This document shows, one piece after another, positions 21,965-32,509 of a DNA stretch of 64,000 nucleotides. Location: assembly GCA_001414485.1 (NCBI GenBank), contig LLEY01000024.1, forward strand, positions 124,001 through 188,000. Reading direction: 5' to 3'. The notes under the pieces are model-generated. The model was not told the DNA's origin and did not search any database. It worked only from the letters and a program-made list of their open reading frames with translations. How positions within the stretch are numbered: the first letter of the stretch is position 1; each line of letters opens with the position of its first letter. A program made the translations under genes and the position numbers. Origin of the DNA: Calycina herbarum (taxonomy: Eukaryota; Ascomycota; Leotiomycetes; Helotiales; Pezizellaceae).

Positions 21965-23058
21965 TCACACGTACCAGCCCCGAGACCGCGCGAACATGTA
22001 GCAGCCCTCCGAGATAGCATCAGTATCAGGGCTGGGTGTATCGTCAACAAGCCCAACATCATCAACCGCTACCAGACTTGCTGCTGCTGCTGCTGCCTTC
22101 TTCTTGGCTACCAGAGTTGCTTCTGCTTCTGCTTCTGCTTCTTCCGCTTTCTTCTCCTCCTCCTTCCCCTTCTTCTTGGCTTCTCCTTTCTTCGTCGTCG
22201 TCATCCGTCGCTTCTTCTCCCACGCCTTGCGAGGCTGATACTGGTAACGTGGGTATTGGAGGGCGTGTTGGGACTTGGCCTGGTCGGCCTGCGCCTTGAA
22301 GTGCGCCGTGACATCCTCGGATTCTTCGCCCCACATCTTGCCAATGATTTGAGCTGTTTTTTGTGTATCAGCGGCATTGCAATATCAAACGTGGGCCACG
22401 CTGAACTTACAAATCTGATTATTATGCACCCCGGCGTTTTGCGCCACCACACGCGCGTGATGATGTTTGCGATACAAGATGAAGGCATTGGGTGGACGAG
22501 GAATCTTTTTTTTCTTTTCGTTAGAAGCACTTTCAGACATGGGTTCAGTTTCAGTTTCAGTTTCCTTGGCATCGACATCAGCATCCGAGGGCGAGGGCGC
22601 AAACGCAAACTCGTTGAACTTGATGCCATTTCCGGGGAAAAAAAGCCGGCCTGGCCGGCCAGGCCGGCTTGGAGTCGAGGAGTCGTTGGCAGGTGGCGGT
22701 GGCGGTAGGAGGTGAGGAACCTCACCACCACTGGCATGATGCAGAACATTTTGCGAATGGAAAAATTCCACCGGCCCAAGGAAGGTGCGGGGTTGGGCAT
22801 AGTCCTTGACGAAGATTCCCTCGGCACCAGTCATGTCGCTAGGAAACGATTGTCAGCTTGGAAAGATAGTCATGGTGAAGAAGATACGTACCTGAAAGCA
22901 GCAAGGATGGCAAATTCCTCTTCTGGAAGCCAATTTTCAAACTCGAAGTTGGGAATCGCGACGAGGCAATTCGAGGGTGTAATTTGAAGGCGCAAGATGC
23001 ACTCAGCGGCCTTCCGATGCCAAAACCCCTTAACCCGTTCACTCTCCTGCTTCCACAT
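21965..23058 (-). CDS. MAT1-2-1: MAT1-2-1-like HMG-box mating-type protein
   Basis: Exons 22892-23058, 22411-22838 and 21965-22353 give 327 residues with all phases matching. The HMG box is IPRPPNAFILYRKHHHARVV, then VHNNQIS|QIIGKMWGEES with a 57-bp intron in the Ser codon, then YPRYQYQPRKAWEKKRR. The N-terminal part (NCLVAIPNFEFENWL, TGAEGIFVKDY, LGPVEFFHSQN) follows the order of conserved segments in MAT1-2-1 (mat a-1) proteins. The C-terminal tail is Lys/Glu- and Ala-rich. The only in-frame start lies in the right inverted repeat: ATG 23058, giving MWKQESERVKGFWHRKA, which is HMG-box coding sequence of the convergent gene. The native N-terminus and promoter therefore seem to have been replaced. 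Expression is unproven. Stops of the two genes are 133 bp apart. Confidence 0.72.
22645..22668. repeat. 24-bp perfect palindrome, GCCGGCCTGGCC half-site
   Basis: A perfect palindrome inside MAT1-2-1 exon 2, encoding an Arg/Pro/Gly run. Similar palindromic GGCCGGCC segments sit at the outer ends of both inverted-repeat arms, so the motif occurs three times in 2 kb. Confidence 0.85.
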
Positions 23059-23297
23059 ATTCCCAATGACAATGGCTAAATTGTATTAGCCAAATTCCAT
23101 TAAATTCTATTAGCCTTTATCAGCCAAAAACGTAACCAAGTAACCAGTTAACCAACCAGCCACCAGTCACCAGTACCCAAGTAACCAGGTAAACCAGCCT
23201 AAAAAGTACAAAAAGTACAAAAGTGAAAACTACGCCTAAGCCACCACCTGCCAACGACTCCTCAACTCCAACCGGCCTGGCCGGCCGCCAGGCCGGC
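23007..23297 (-). repeat. Right arm of the perfect 291-bp inverted repeat
   Basis: Exact reverse complement of 21296-21586. The inner border is at the codon following HRKA in MAT1-2-1 exon 1. The outer border is in the GGCCGGCC segment, after which sequence matching MAT1-2-1 exon 2 continues for about 29 bp (to 23326). Confidence 0.97.
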
Positions 23298-23326
23298 TTT
23301 TTTTCCCCGGAAATGGCATCAAGTTT
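23248..23326 (+). repeat. Inverted third copy of a MAT1-2-1 exon 2 segment
   Basis: Plus strand CCACCTGCCAACGACTCCTC through TTCCCCGGAAATGGCATC matches the sense strand of MAT1-2-1 exon 2 (complement of about 22622-22702) with few changes. It overlaps the outer end of the right repeat arm. Confidence 0.85.
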
Positions 23327-23413
23327 ACGAAGGCCAACCAAACAAGTAATGAGCCATTAGTCCGTGCGTACGTCACGTGCATAAACCACTTTAACGTGAT
23401 AATCAACTCAATT

Positions 23414-24001
23414 ATGGCTCCACCGCACCCCTATATTGATGAAGCGCGTGCGGGAGCCTTTCTCAATGATCTTAAGAATGGCTATACGATTCCAGATGCA
23501 GCGCGCGATACAGATATCAACGTCAAAACAGCTAGAGGGATCAAAAGGCGTGCTGACGAGATAACCATCTTTAACGACGAGCACAACCTCCCTCCTCCTA
23601 CCCTTCATGAGCGTCTCGTAAAGCGGGCAAAGTCTGGAAGGCCTTACGCTCTATCGGAGCTCGACTTAAATACCCTTGACGTCGCTATATCGTCCGACCG
23701 CCATCACCGCGAGCTACAGTTCTCTGAAGTCGCTGAAGAAGTCGACATACATGCCTCCAAAACAGCGATTGCGCAAGCCGCACACGAACTTAGATACAAC
23801 CGAGTCAAGCCGACGAAAAAGCTAGACCTTACGGATATACAAGAAGCTATACGATACGAGATTGCGTTGTCGCGGAAGGATTGGACATTGGAAGACTGGA
23901 AGAAGGTTGTCTTTTCAGATGAAGCTGCAATCCTTGTAGGGGAACACCGTGGGCGCCATCTTATCTCACGAAAGCCGGAGGAACGATACGAGCCTGATTA
24001 G
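23414..24001 (+). pseudogene. Tc1-type transposase, N-terminal fragment
   Basis: 195 codons from ATG 23414 (an upstream in-frame ATG lies at 23396). A helix-turn-helix DNA-binding part (FLNDLKNGYTIPDAARDTDI) is followed by a second HTH-like region and WKKVVFSDEAAILVGEHRG, where SDEA holds the first catalytic Asp of the DDE domain. Translation stops at DERYEPD-like YEPD, where family members continue for 200 or more residues. No RIP-type stops lie in the surviving part and base composition is normal, unlike the other transposons here. No terminal repeats were found. It ends 66 bp before the caspase-domain ATG. Confidence 0.85.
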
Positions 24002-24066
24002 GTTTTCCACGCTCGGATACCCACTCTTTATTCATTGTCTTCCAGTCAGTGATCCATACAATTGTC

Positions 24067-24780
24067 ATGGCCGACGAAGCTGGTGTTGCCACCACCCACT
24101 GGGCAATTTTAATCGGAATCAATTTTTACGTGGGAGATCAATGCCTCCATGACAGTGTGCGAGACGTGGAGATGGTCAAACAGTATCTAGAGGCAGGACG
24201 TACGCCAGTGGACGTCGCCATCCTCACTGCAACATCGCCTTCAGACCCCAGCTCTCGCCGTCCGATCGAGGATCCAGATATGTGGCCAACGTGCAAAAAT
24301 GTGATCGCAAGACTCAAGAGAGTCCTGGAGAAGGCGAAGCGGGGGGATTTCGTATACATTCACTATTCGGGTCATGGAACGCGGAGGAAAGATGCCGAGG
24401 AATACAGCCATCAGTCTGGGAACCTGGCTTTTGTTCTTTTCGAGGATAACGAACACGGCAGCAGCTATCTCAGAGGCCTAGACTTGGCAAAATGCCTCCG
24501 CAAGATGGTGGCACAAGGACTTCTTGTCACCGTCGTTCTCGACTGCTGTCACTCGGGGAGTGTCCTACGGGGCGCCAACATACAAGGCGTCGGTGTCTGG
24601 GCTATTGACTACGACCCTGCCGTCGACGCTGCGTCCCCACAGGAGCCTTATGAAGGGTCCTTTAACTCAGACAACACTCTGCGCAACGCCCAGATGCCAC
24701 TAGAACAGTGGCTTGTCGACCCTGACGGGTATACGATCCTAGCCGCCTCCGGTCCACAGGAAAAGGCATGGGAGAAGTGA
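24067..24780 (+). pseudogene. Caspase-domain (peptidase C14) protein, C-terminally truncated
   Basis: 237 codons from ATG 24067 (an in-frame ATG at 24049 is possible). The caspase p20-like fold is visible: HWAILIGINFYVGDQCLHD at the start, catalytic His in YIHYSGHGTR, catalytic Cys in VVLDCCHSGS, and YTILAASGPQEKAWE at the end, where relatives continue with the p10 part. The dyad is intact. Translation stops at 24780, 65 bp before an LTR fragment, so the 3' half was probably lost to rearrangement. Family members in fungi are metacaspase-like peptidases, often in multicopy accessory genes linked to cell death. Activity of this stub is doubtful. Confidence 0.85.
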
Positions 24781-24845
24781 GGCGATCGTTGATATAAACT
24801 TTGAAGCATTATCTAAATAGAGACTATCTAAATAAGATAATCTAA

Positions 24846-24956
24846 TGTTACGAATCACGTGCTACACGTGATAAGTGAGGTCTAGGCGGCGCTCTAATAG
24901 GACAAGTATATTAGGAAAGAACTCTTATAGTAAACGGAAGGACTAGCTAAGGTAAC
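24846..24956 (+). repeat. Partial LTR of the C family
   Basis: Starts TGTTACGAATCACGTG and follows the first roughly 110 bp of the 3375-3808 LTR (GTCTAGGCGGCGCTCTAATAGG.., ACTCTTATAG..GACTAGCTAAG). It is then cut by the next LTR. Confidence 0.75.
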
Positions 24957-25685
24957 TGTTACAGCGCTGGTCCGTAACCTGGAAGAAATACACGTGACAA
25001 CACGTGACCTCGGTAATCACCTCAGGAGGTATAAATCTATAACGAGAGCTATAGCTTATACGAGTTTTTAACTACTTATAGCTTATACTTACTTAGTAAC
25101 CTCTTTCCTCTAGGTATATAACCTGTATTATCTTCGTAGATAGAACTATAGTGTCACGAATCACGTGTTATCACGTGAAAGAAGTGAAGTCCAGGCGACG
25201 CCCTGACAGGACAAATACTATTGTAACCCTGAAAGGAAGAAGGGATTAAATGTAGAAGGACATGTAATCCTAGGGATCTTATTACAGTTATATCACGTGA
25301 CTCGGTTAGGAGCAGTCAGGTGATAGAGTCCAGTTTTGAGGAGCCCTAGAAATAGAGTCGGACTCTATCTTCGGGACTCCTACTAAGCAGGACTCTAAAC
25401 ATAAACGAAGGTTCTATATAAGACTAGCACGTCTGCGATTAGATAGAAGCTTTATACTTAACTTTAGTTATTAATCTTATTATCTTATTTAATAACCTTA
25501 ATATAAGTAATAAGTTCACTTCTAAGTAAATAACCCGGCGTATCTATACTTCTTACTTATATCCTAACCTTCGAGACTTAGTTATCTTTGTTTAGTTCGT
25601 TTAAGTTTCGTTATATATAGCTTTAAATTCTCGTATTTATATATATATACTCTTATATCTTTACCTTTAGTTATAGTTTATAATA
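24957..25685 (+). repeat. Variant Gypsy LTR, split by a solo LTR
   Basis: Starts TGTTACAGCGCTGGTCCGTAAC and ends with the same CTTTAAATTCTCG..TTATAATA tail as the 232-bp Gypsy LTRs, with a different middle. The part 25152-25615 plus one TATAG is a later insertion. No clear target duplication is seen. Confidence 0.7.
25152..25615 (+). repeat. Solo LTR of the C family, TSD TATAG
   Basis: 464 bp, TGTCACGAATCACGTG to TTTCGTTATA, flanked by TATAG at 25147-25151 and 25616-25620. It interrupts the Gypsy-type LTR. Confidence 0.92.
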
Positions 25686-26132
25686 AAAAGAATAGCTTAG
25701 AAATTAAAAGATACTAAGCCAGCTCCGCGGAATCTAGCTTAACTATTCTAGGCTATTATAGAGACTAAATAGACAGCTTTAAAAGCGAGGAAGAACTTAA
25801 TCTTTATAATATAGTTAATATAAGCTTTAATAAAAGTCTTAATTTAGTAACTATATACCCGCTTTAGTATACTAAAATATCTAATATCTAGTAGCTAGGT
25901 TAAATAAGAAGAGTAAGAAGGTAGACTAAGAGTAATAATATTATATATCTTATAGTACTCTTAGAATTTAGTAGATTTATAACTCTTATATTTATTAAGA
26001 ATAAGTATCTAATATAGACTTTTTACTTAAGTAGAAGTAAACTTATTCAAGTACTAAAGCTATTCTAGACCTATCTTATTATTTGTCTATCTATTACTTA
26101 TAAGCTTAATAACCTATTTATATAAGAGGTAG
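25686..26132. other. AT-rich unassigned relic
   Basis: Strongly AT-rich, stops in all frames, no recognisable domain. Presumably RIP-degraded transposon sequence. Confidence 0.5.
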
Positions 26133-26590
26133 TATTATAAATCACGTGCTAGCACGTAACTAAGTAAAGTCTAGACAACGCTCTAATAGAATAAGTACTA
26201 TTAGAACCTAAGAAAAGAGGATTAAATATATTAGATATATAATCTATAGATCTTATTATAGGCATATCACGTGACTCGGTTAGGAGTAGTCAGGTAATAG
26301 AGTCTAGTTTTAAGAGCCCTAGAATTAGAGTCGGACTCTATATTCAGGACTTCTATAGAATAGAACTCTAAAAAAGAGAACGAAGGTTTTATATAAAACT
26401 AGTACGTCTACTATTAAATAGAAGCTTCGTATTTAACTTTAGTTATTAATCTTATTATCTTATTTAATATCTTTAATATAAGTAATAAGTTTACTTTTAA
26501 GTAAATAACCTAGTATATTTATACTTCTTACTTATATACTAACCTTCGAGACTTAGTTACCTTTATTTAGTCTATTTAAGTTTCGTTATA
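26133..26590 (+). repeat. 5' LTR of element C
   Basis: 458 bp, RIP-shifted relative of the 3375-3808 solo LTR. Begins TATTATAAATCACGTG and ends TTTCGTTATA. Confidence 0.88.
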
Positions 26591-27080
26591 CTTTAAATAC
26601 CTACTTAGAAGTATAATCGCTACTATATCAACTACTTTCTCTATCTTAAAAACAACTCTATCTAAACCAGCTATAGCTACTACGACTATACTAGTTACTA
26701 CTCTCTATAAAGAAGTAAAGCTTCTAATTCCGAAGTTATTTAATAGCTTACTTAAAAAACTAGCTAAGTTTCTTATAAAAGCTTCTTTATACTTAAACTT
26801 TTATACTACTTAGTTTAGAAATAAAACCGATTAGGTTATATAGTTATCTATCTATCTTAAAAGAGTAGCTTATAACTAGTTAGAACTATATTTAGAGGAT
26901 TTTTAGAAGAATAAAATAATTAAAAGAAAAGTCTTATTATAAATATCTAAAAAGACGAGAGACTTATTCTAGAATATCTAAAGGTTTAAGAATAGAATTA
27001 ACTAAGCTTTTAAAGATATTAATATAAAGAAAAAAGTAGTTAGAGCTTTATACTTACTTAAATAAAAGAGGTCAGCTATT

Positions 27081-27312
27081 TATTACAGCGCTGGTCTATA
27101 ACACGTGATTCTCGGTCCTACACGTGACCGTCAGAGCCGCAACGCTTGGACGGATTTATAACGAGATTAAAAGCTCTTTATAGTTAGTAGGAATACCTCT
27201 TTTTCGTAGAGTATATATTCTGTATTCTCTTGTTCTTAGAACTATAGCTTTAAATTCTCGAATATATATATATATACTCTTATATCTTTGCCTTTAGATA
27301 TACATTATAATA
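27081..27312 (+). repeat. 5' LTR of Gypsy A
   Basis: 232 bp, TATTACAGCG to TTATAATA; the ends are RIP-altered TG..CA. Confidence 0.92.
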
Positions 27313-30300
27313 TTATTTAAAGCTTAACCCTTTTTACTCTCTACGAAGGATTATAATATCGACTAGATTCTATACTTATAATAGCTAGAAGATCTTATAC
27401 TTGTAATAGTATAATTATAACTCTTCTCCTTTGTCTATAATAGCCTCTCTTTCTATAAACAGATCCCTCGAGTATCTCTATATCTATAACGACTTATCTC
27501 CTCGAAAGACACGCTTATAATAGCCTATATAACCTTTTTTTATAACCTCTCTCTACCTTCTCCTTCTTTCTTTCTAATAATATAATAGCTAATACTTGAA
27601 GTAGTTATAGTAGAAAAGAGAAGACACCTACTAGCTCGTCTTAAACCGAGTCTTAATAACCGGATAATACCTCTAGAGTCGCTCTTCTCTCGCCTACCTT
27701 CTCTGCGATAAGCGAGCCTTCTATAGACGAAAACGTTCGTTTATAAGCTAAAATCCTCTCTTTATATACGTAACTCTACTAAACCCCGTTGCTTATAAAC
27801 TACTCTAATAACTCTCTCCTAAGCTACGAGTATATATAAGCCTTTTAAGAGGCTACTACTAACTTCTCCTATTCCTGATTTAGTTCTAATAATTCTACTT
27901 ATAAGTTCTAGAATAGTAAGAAACTTAAGAACAGTATCTTCTTATTATATAAGGCCTAGTAGATTATCCTAGCTAGTAAAATAAGAAAGAACCTCTTTAA
28001 GAACGACTAAGATAAACTTACCTTCGTCTTTATAGCTACTTCCGGTATAGTATAAGAGTACCTAGAACTATAGATAGATTTCAGTTCCTCTATCTTATTT
28101 ATAGATATTATAGATATACTTATATATCTAGATACCTTATTCGTAGATAGTAACGAAGCTATAGAGGCCTATAAGGTCTTCTATAAACTCTTAATATAAG
28201 AGGACAAGACTTTTACTATATTTAAAGCAACCTTCTTAAGCCTTATAACTAAGGCTTATATCCTATTAAGTAAGTAGTCTAAAGATTTATACTAGAAGCT
28301 TACGCTAGCTCTCTAAGTAAGTATCTTACTAGTTTAAATCACTCTAGTAACCTTTAACCAGTTATATAACCGCTGTTACTCTATCTATTAAGACAGAGTA
28401 ACTATTAAGGAACGTCTTATAGCTTACTATAACCGCTGCCTACTTATAAGAGGTTTCCTTATTAGCTATAGATTAACTTACTAACTTCTAGCTCTATATA
28501 CTACTATTAGTTATCTACTAATCTAAAGCCTAGTCTATTACTCTCTAGTTATAGACTATAAGACTCCTTTACCTACTTATAAGAGTACGACTTCTATCTA
28601 GGATATAGTAGATATTATCTATTATAATTATAATAAACCTAGGTACTATACTAGTAAATACTCTCTTCCTTAAAAACCCTCTACAGCTATTAAGCTATTA
28701 GAAGACGCTAAAAACTCGCTTATAAACTCCTACAAACTACAAGCGTCTAAAGAAGAATCAGCTAATAAGGAACTCGTCTATAAGAACTTAGAAAAAGAAC
28801 AACTCTAAAGCAAGTCTCCTCTTTAGAGTAAAATAAACTTAGATCTTAACCTCTTAATCTAAGTCGTATAATAGATAGAAAGGCTTTTATAACTATATAT
28901 ACTTTAATTAAGAATAGATATACTTTTAATACTACTAGACTTATTAATACTAGAGTAAATAAATAGCTATTTATTAATATAGCTTTAGCTAACTAGTTAA
29001 GTTAATATTATAAATAGGCTATAGAAAAGCTATTATATATAATATTAATTATAGAGTTTAATAGATATAAAGAACTAGCGATTACTTATATTATTCGCTT
29101 AATACTAAGTATTAATAAACAATAGTTTACTAATACGCCCTTTCTAATTACTAATATTAGTAGATATAATATTATTATTAGCTATTAATAGCTTATAGAC
29201 GTAAACGTAAAGTTAGTAGTCTATAGCTATAAGATTAAGTAGCTAGAATCTCTTCCCCTAGTTTATTAATTCGATTACTTAGTATCTATTATTAGAGAAT
29301 CAATAACTATCTCTCTACTAGACCTCTAGGCTTAGAAGGATATAGAGAACCGCGACCTCTACTAGAATACTATAGAGGAACCTATATTAATCTATTCGAT
29401 ACTACCTCGAAGCTAGTACTAAACCCCGCTACTAGTTACTCTTAAGGAAATTCTAGACGAAAGCTTTTAGTAAGACCTTATCTCTGTCTAGAATAGAATA
29501 TAGGTTCTTATTTCTAACTACTAATAACGTTGTCGATCCTCCTTAGGAAAACGTTTAGTTATAGACTATAAAGCAGCTATAAGCTCGCTTATAGATATCT
29601 ATAAACCTATAGAAGACTTTGTTATTAATATCTATTATATTAGAGCTACCTCTTTTAAACTTAACCTTTAAAAGCGCGATAATAAAGTCTTCTCTACTAG
29701 CTTATAAGAGATCGACTATGCTCTTATAGACAGGTTACGTATAGAGCTCTCTTTAGTAGATTACGCTTTAGACGAATAACTAGTAGAATAGAACGTTCGC
29801 TAGGAATATATAGACTTCAAAGATGTCTTTTTAAAGAGAGCTTTAGACGAGCTTCCTTTACTACGAAACTAAGTCGACTACTGGATCGAACTTATAAGTC
29901 TAAATACCCTATCGTATAGCCTATTATATAGGATAACAACTAAGGAACTTCTAGCTATAAAGTAGTATATTCTTAATAACCTCGATAAAGGGTTTATTAT
30001 TCCTAGCTACGCCTCTTTCGCCTCTCTAGTACTGTTCGTAAAGAAGCCTAACAGAAGCTTATAGCTCTATATCGACTATCGGAAACTTAATAACCTTACT
30101 TATAAGAACCAGCACCCTCTTCCGCTAATCGACGAAACTCTTATACGAATCACTAGTACTAAAATCCTTATAAAGCTCGACATTCGTTAAGCTTTTAACT
30201 ATATACGTATAGAACTAGAGTTAGAAGAACTTATAACCTTTTAAACCTATTATAATACGTTTAAATATAAGGTGTTACCTTTTAGCTTAACCAACGGTCC

Positions 30301-32277
30301 TACTACGTACTAGAGGTATATAAATAGCGTTCTTATAGAATATCTTAATAACTTTTATATAGCTTACCTTAATAACATTCTTATATACTCTAATAATAAG
30401 CTTAAATATGTTAAACACGTTTATAAGGTTTTAGAATAGCTCTATAAAGCTAGGCTATAAGTAGATATTAAGAAGATAGAGTTCTATATTACTTATATAA
30501 AGTACCTTAGTTTTATTATCTTTATAGATAGAATCGAAGCTAACCTAGAGAAGATCTTAGTAATCGTTTCTTAGAAATATCCTAGTACTATTAAGAGTAT
30601 CTAGTCCTTTCTAAGTTTTTATAACTTTTACTAACGTTTTATTTAGAATTATAAATAGATTACTCGTCTACTAAACTATCTTATAAGTAAGGAAGTACTA
30701 TTTAAGTTTAACTTAGAATATAAGAAGGCTTTTAATATATTAAAAGAAGTCTTAGTTACTACCTCTCTCTTATACTACTTTATAGCTGATTTAGAGACTA
30801 TAGTTAAGACTAATGCTTCTAATAGAGTAGTTATAGTTATAATATTATAACGTATATCTAAAACTGAACTATAGAGACTTATAAGCTACTTCTTAAAGAC
30901 GATAAACCCTACTAAGCTAAACTACTAAATCTACGATAAGGAGATGTTAGCTATTATATACTTTTTTAGATAATAGCGAGCGAATCTTACTTAGACTAGC
31001 TCTTAGATTAAGGTCTTTACTAATTATAAGGCTTTAGAGTACTTTATAATCTCTAAAACCTTAAACTAGTAGTAAGCGAGATAGGTAGAGTTTCTATTAG
31101 AGTTCTATTTTATAATTATATTTTAATCTAGTAAGTAGAATAAGAAAACGAATACGCTAATACACTAAGACTAAGACGTTAACCTATAAAACGACCTAAA
31201 AGCGTCTATAAGATAATAAACCTTACTTACGTCTAATTAGTTAGATCTACGTATTACTACTTAATTAGAACCTCCTATAACGTTAGCCCTAGTTACTTTA
31301 GAACCCTTGCTTAACCTTGTTAACTAGTTACTTACTACTAACTATAACTCTTTAGACTTAGAAGACGACTAAACGAAAGCTACTTATAAGTACTAAAACT
31401 AGATAATAGAGAATAGCTTACTTCTTTAGTAAAAGAGACTCGTAGTTCTTAATTAAGACACCTTATAGACGAACCTAATCTATAAGGCTTATATATAAGT
31501 ATCTATAGCTTATCTTAGACGGATAAAGACAGTAGCTATCCTTACTTATAGATACTAGTAGAAAGGTTTACAGACGTTTATAAAAACCTATATTAGTAAC
31601 TACGGAGACTATTAATATACTACGGTTTCTTATAACTATAAACCTAGGTTTTTATACCTATTACTAGTTCTAGAACGTCTCTAGTAGTATATTATTATAG
31701 ACTATAAGTCTTTCCCTACTAATAAATAAGGTTATAATATCTTATAAGTAGTTATAGATCGTCTAACTAAGTAATCAGTCTCGATCCCCTATCTAAAGAC
31801 AGTTATAGCCTAAGATATAGCTCGAATATACGTTATATAGATCTATTAAACCTATAGCTATCTATAAAGTATTATTTTAGACTATAGACTATAGTTTATT
31901 TCTTCTTTCTAGTTTAAATTCTATAAAATCCTTAGTATAAAGCTTAAGCTATCTACTACTTTCTACTTATAAACTAATAGATAAACTGAAATTATAAACT
32001 AATAGATTAATCAACGCCTATAGTCTTTTATTAGTTACTATTAGAACAACTAGAGCAAACTTATCTCTATTCTAGACTACGCTTAGCTTACGCTTCTATA
32101 TAAGAGTCTAGGTAGACTCTCGCCTTTTAAAGTAATTAATAGATACGTAGCTACTATGTTCTTTAATTAGAACTGTCTAGATAAATCTATAACAGTCTAT
32201 AAACAGCTTAACCGAACCGATGTAGAGATACTCGTACGAAGAATATACGATACTTAGACCGTAGTAAAGGAATTAGT

Positions 32278-32509
32278 TATTACGGCGCTGGTCCGTAACA
32301 CGTGATTCTCAGTCCTACACGTGACCGTCAGAGCTGCAACGCTTGGACGGATTTATAACGAGATTAAAGGCTCTTTATAGTTAGTAGGAATACTCCTTTT
32401 TTATAGAGTATATATTCTGTATTCCCTCGTTCTTAGAACTATAGCTTTAAATTCTTAAATATATATATATATACTCTTATACCTTTACCTTCAGTTATAG
32501 ATTATAATA
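32278..32509 (+). repeat. 5' LTR of Gypsy B
   Basis: 232 bp, starts TATTACGGCGCTGGTCCG, ends TTATAATA. Confidence 0.92.

Noticed and set aside
21920..22708. 262-codon plus-strand ORF opposite MAT1-2-1
   Set aside because: Shadow of MAT1-2-1 exons 2-3. Its Cys/Leu runs are the complement of the Ala/Lys/Glu-rich tail, while the minus strand gives a clear HMG box with a correct intron.
16920..24780. Starship-type giant transposon carrying this gene island
   Set aside because: No DUF3435/tyrosine recombinase captain gene is visible and no matching boundary repeats were found. The island could still be part of one extending beyond what I can test.
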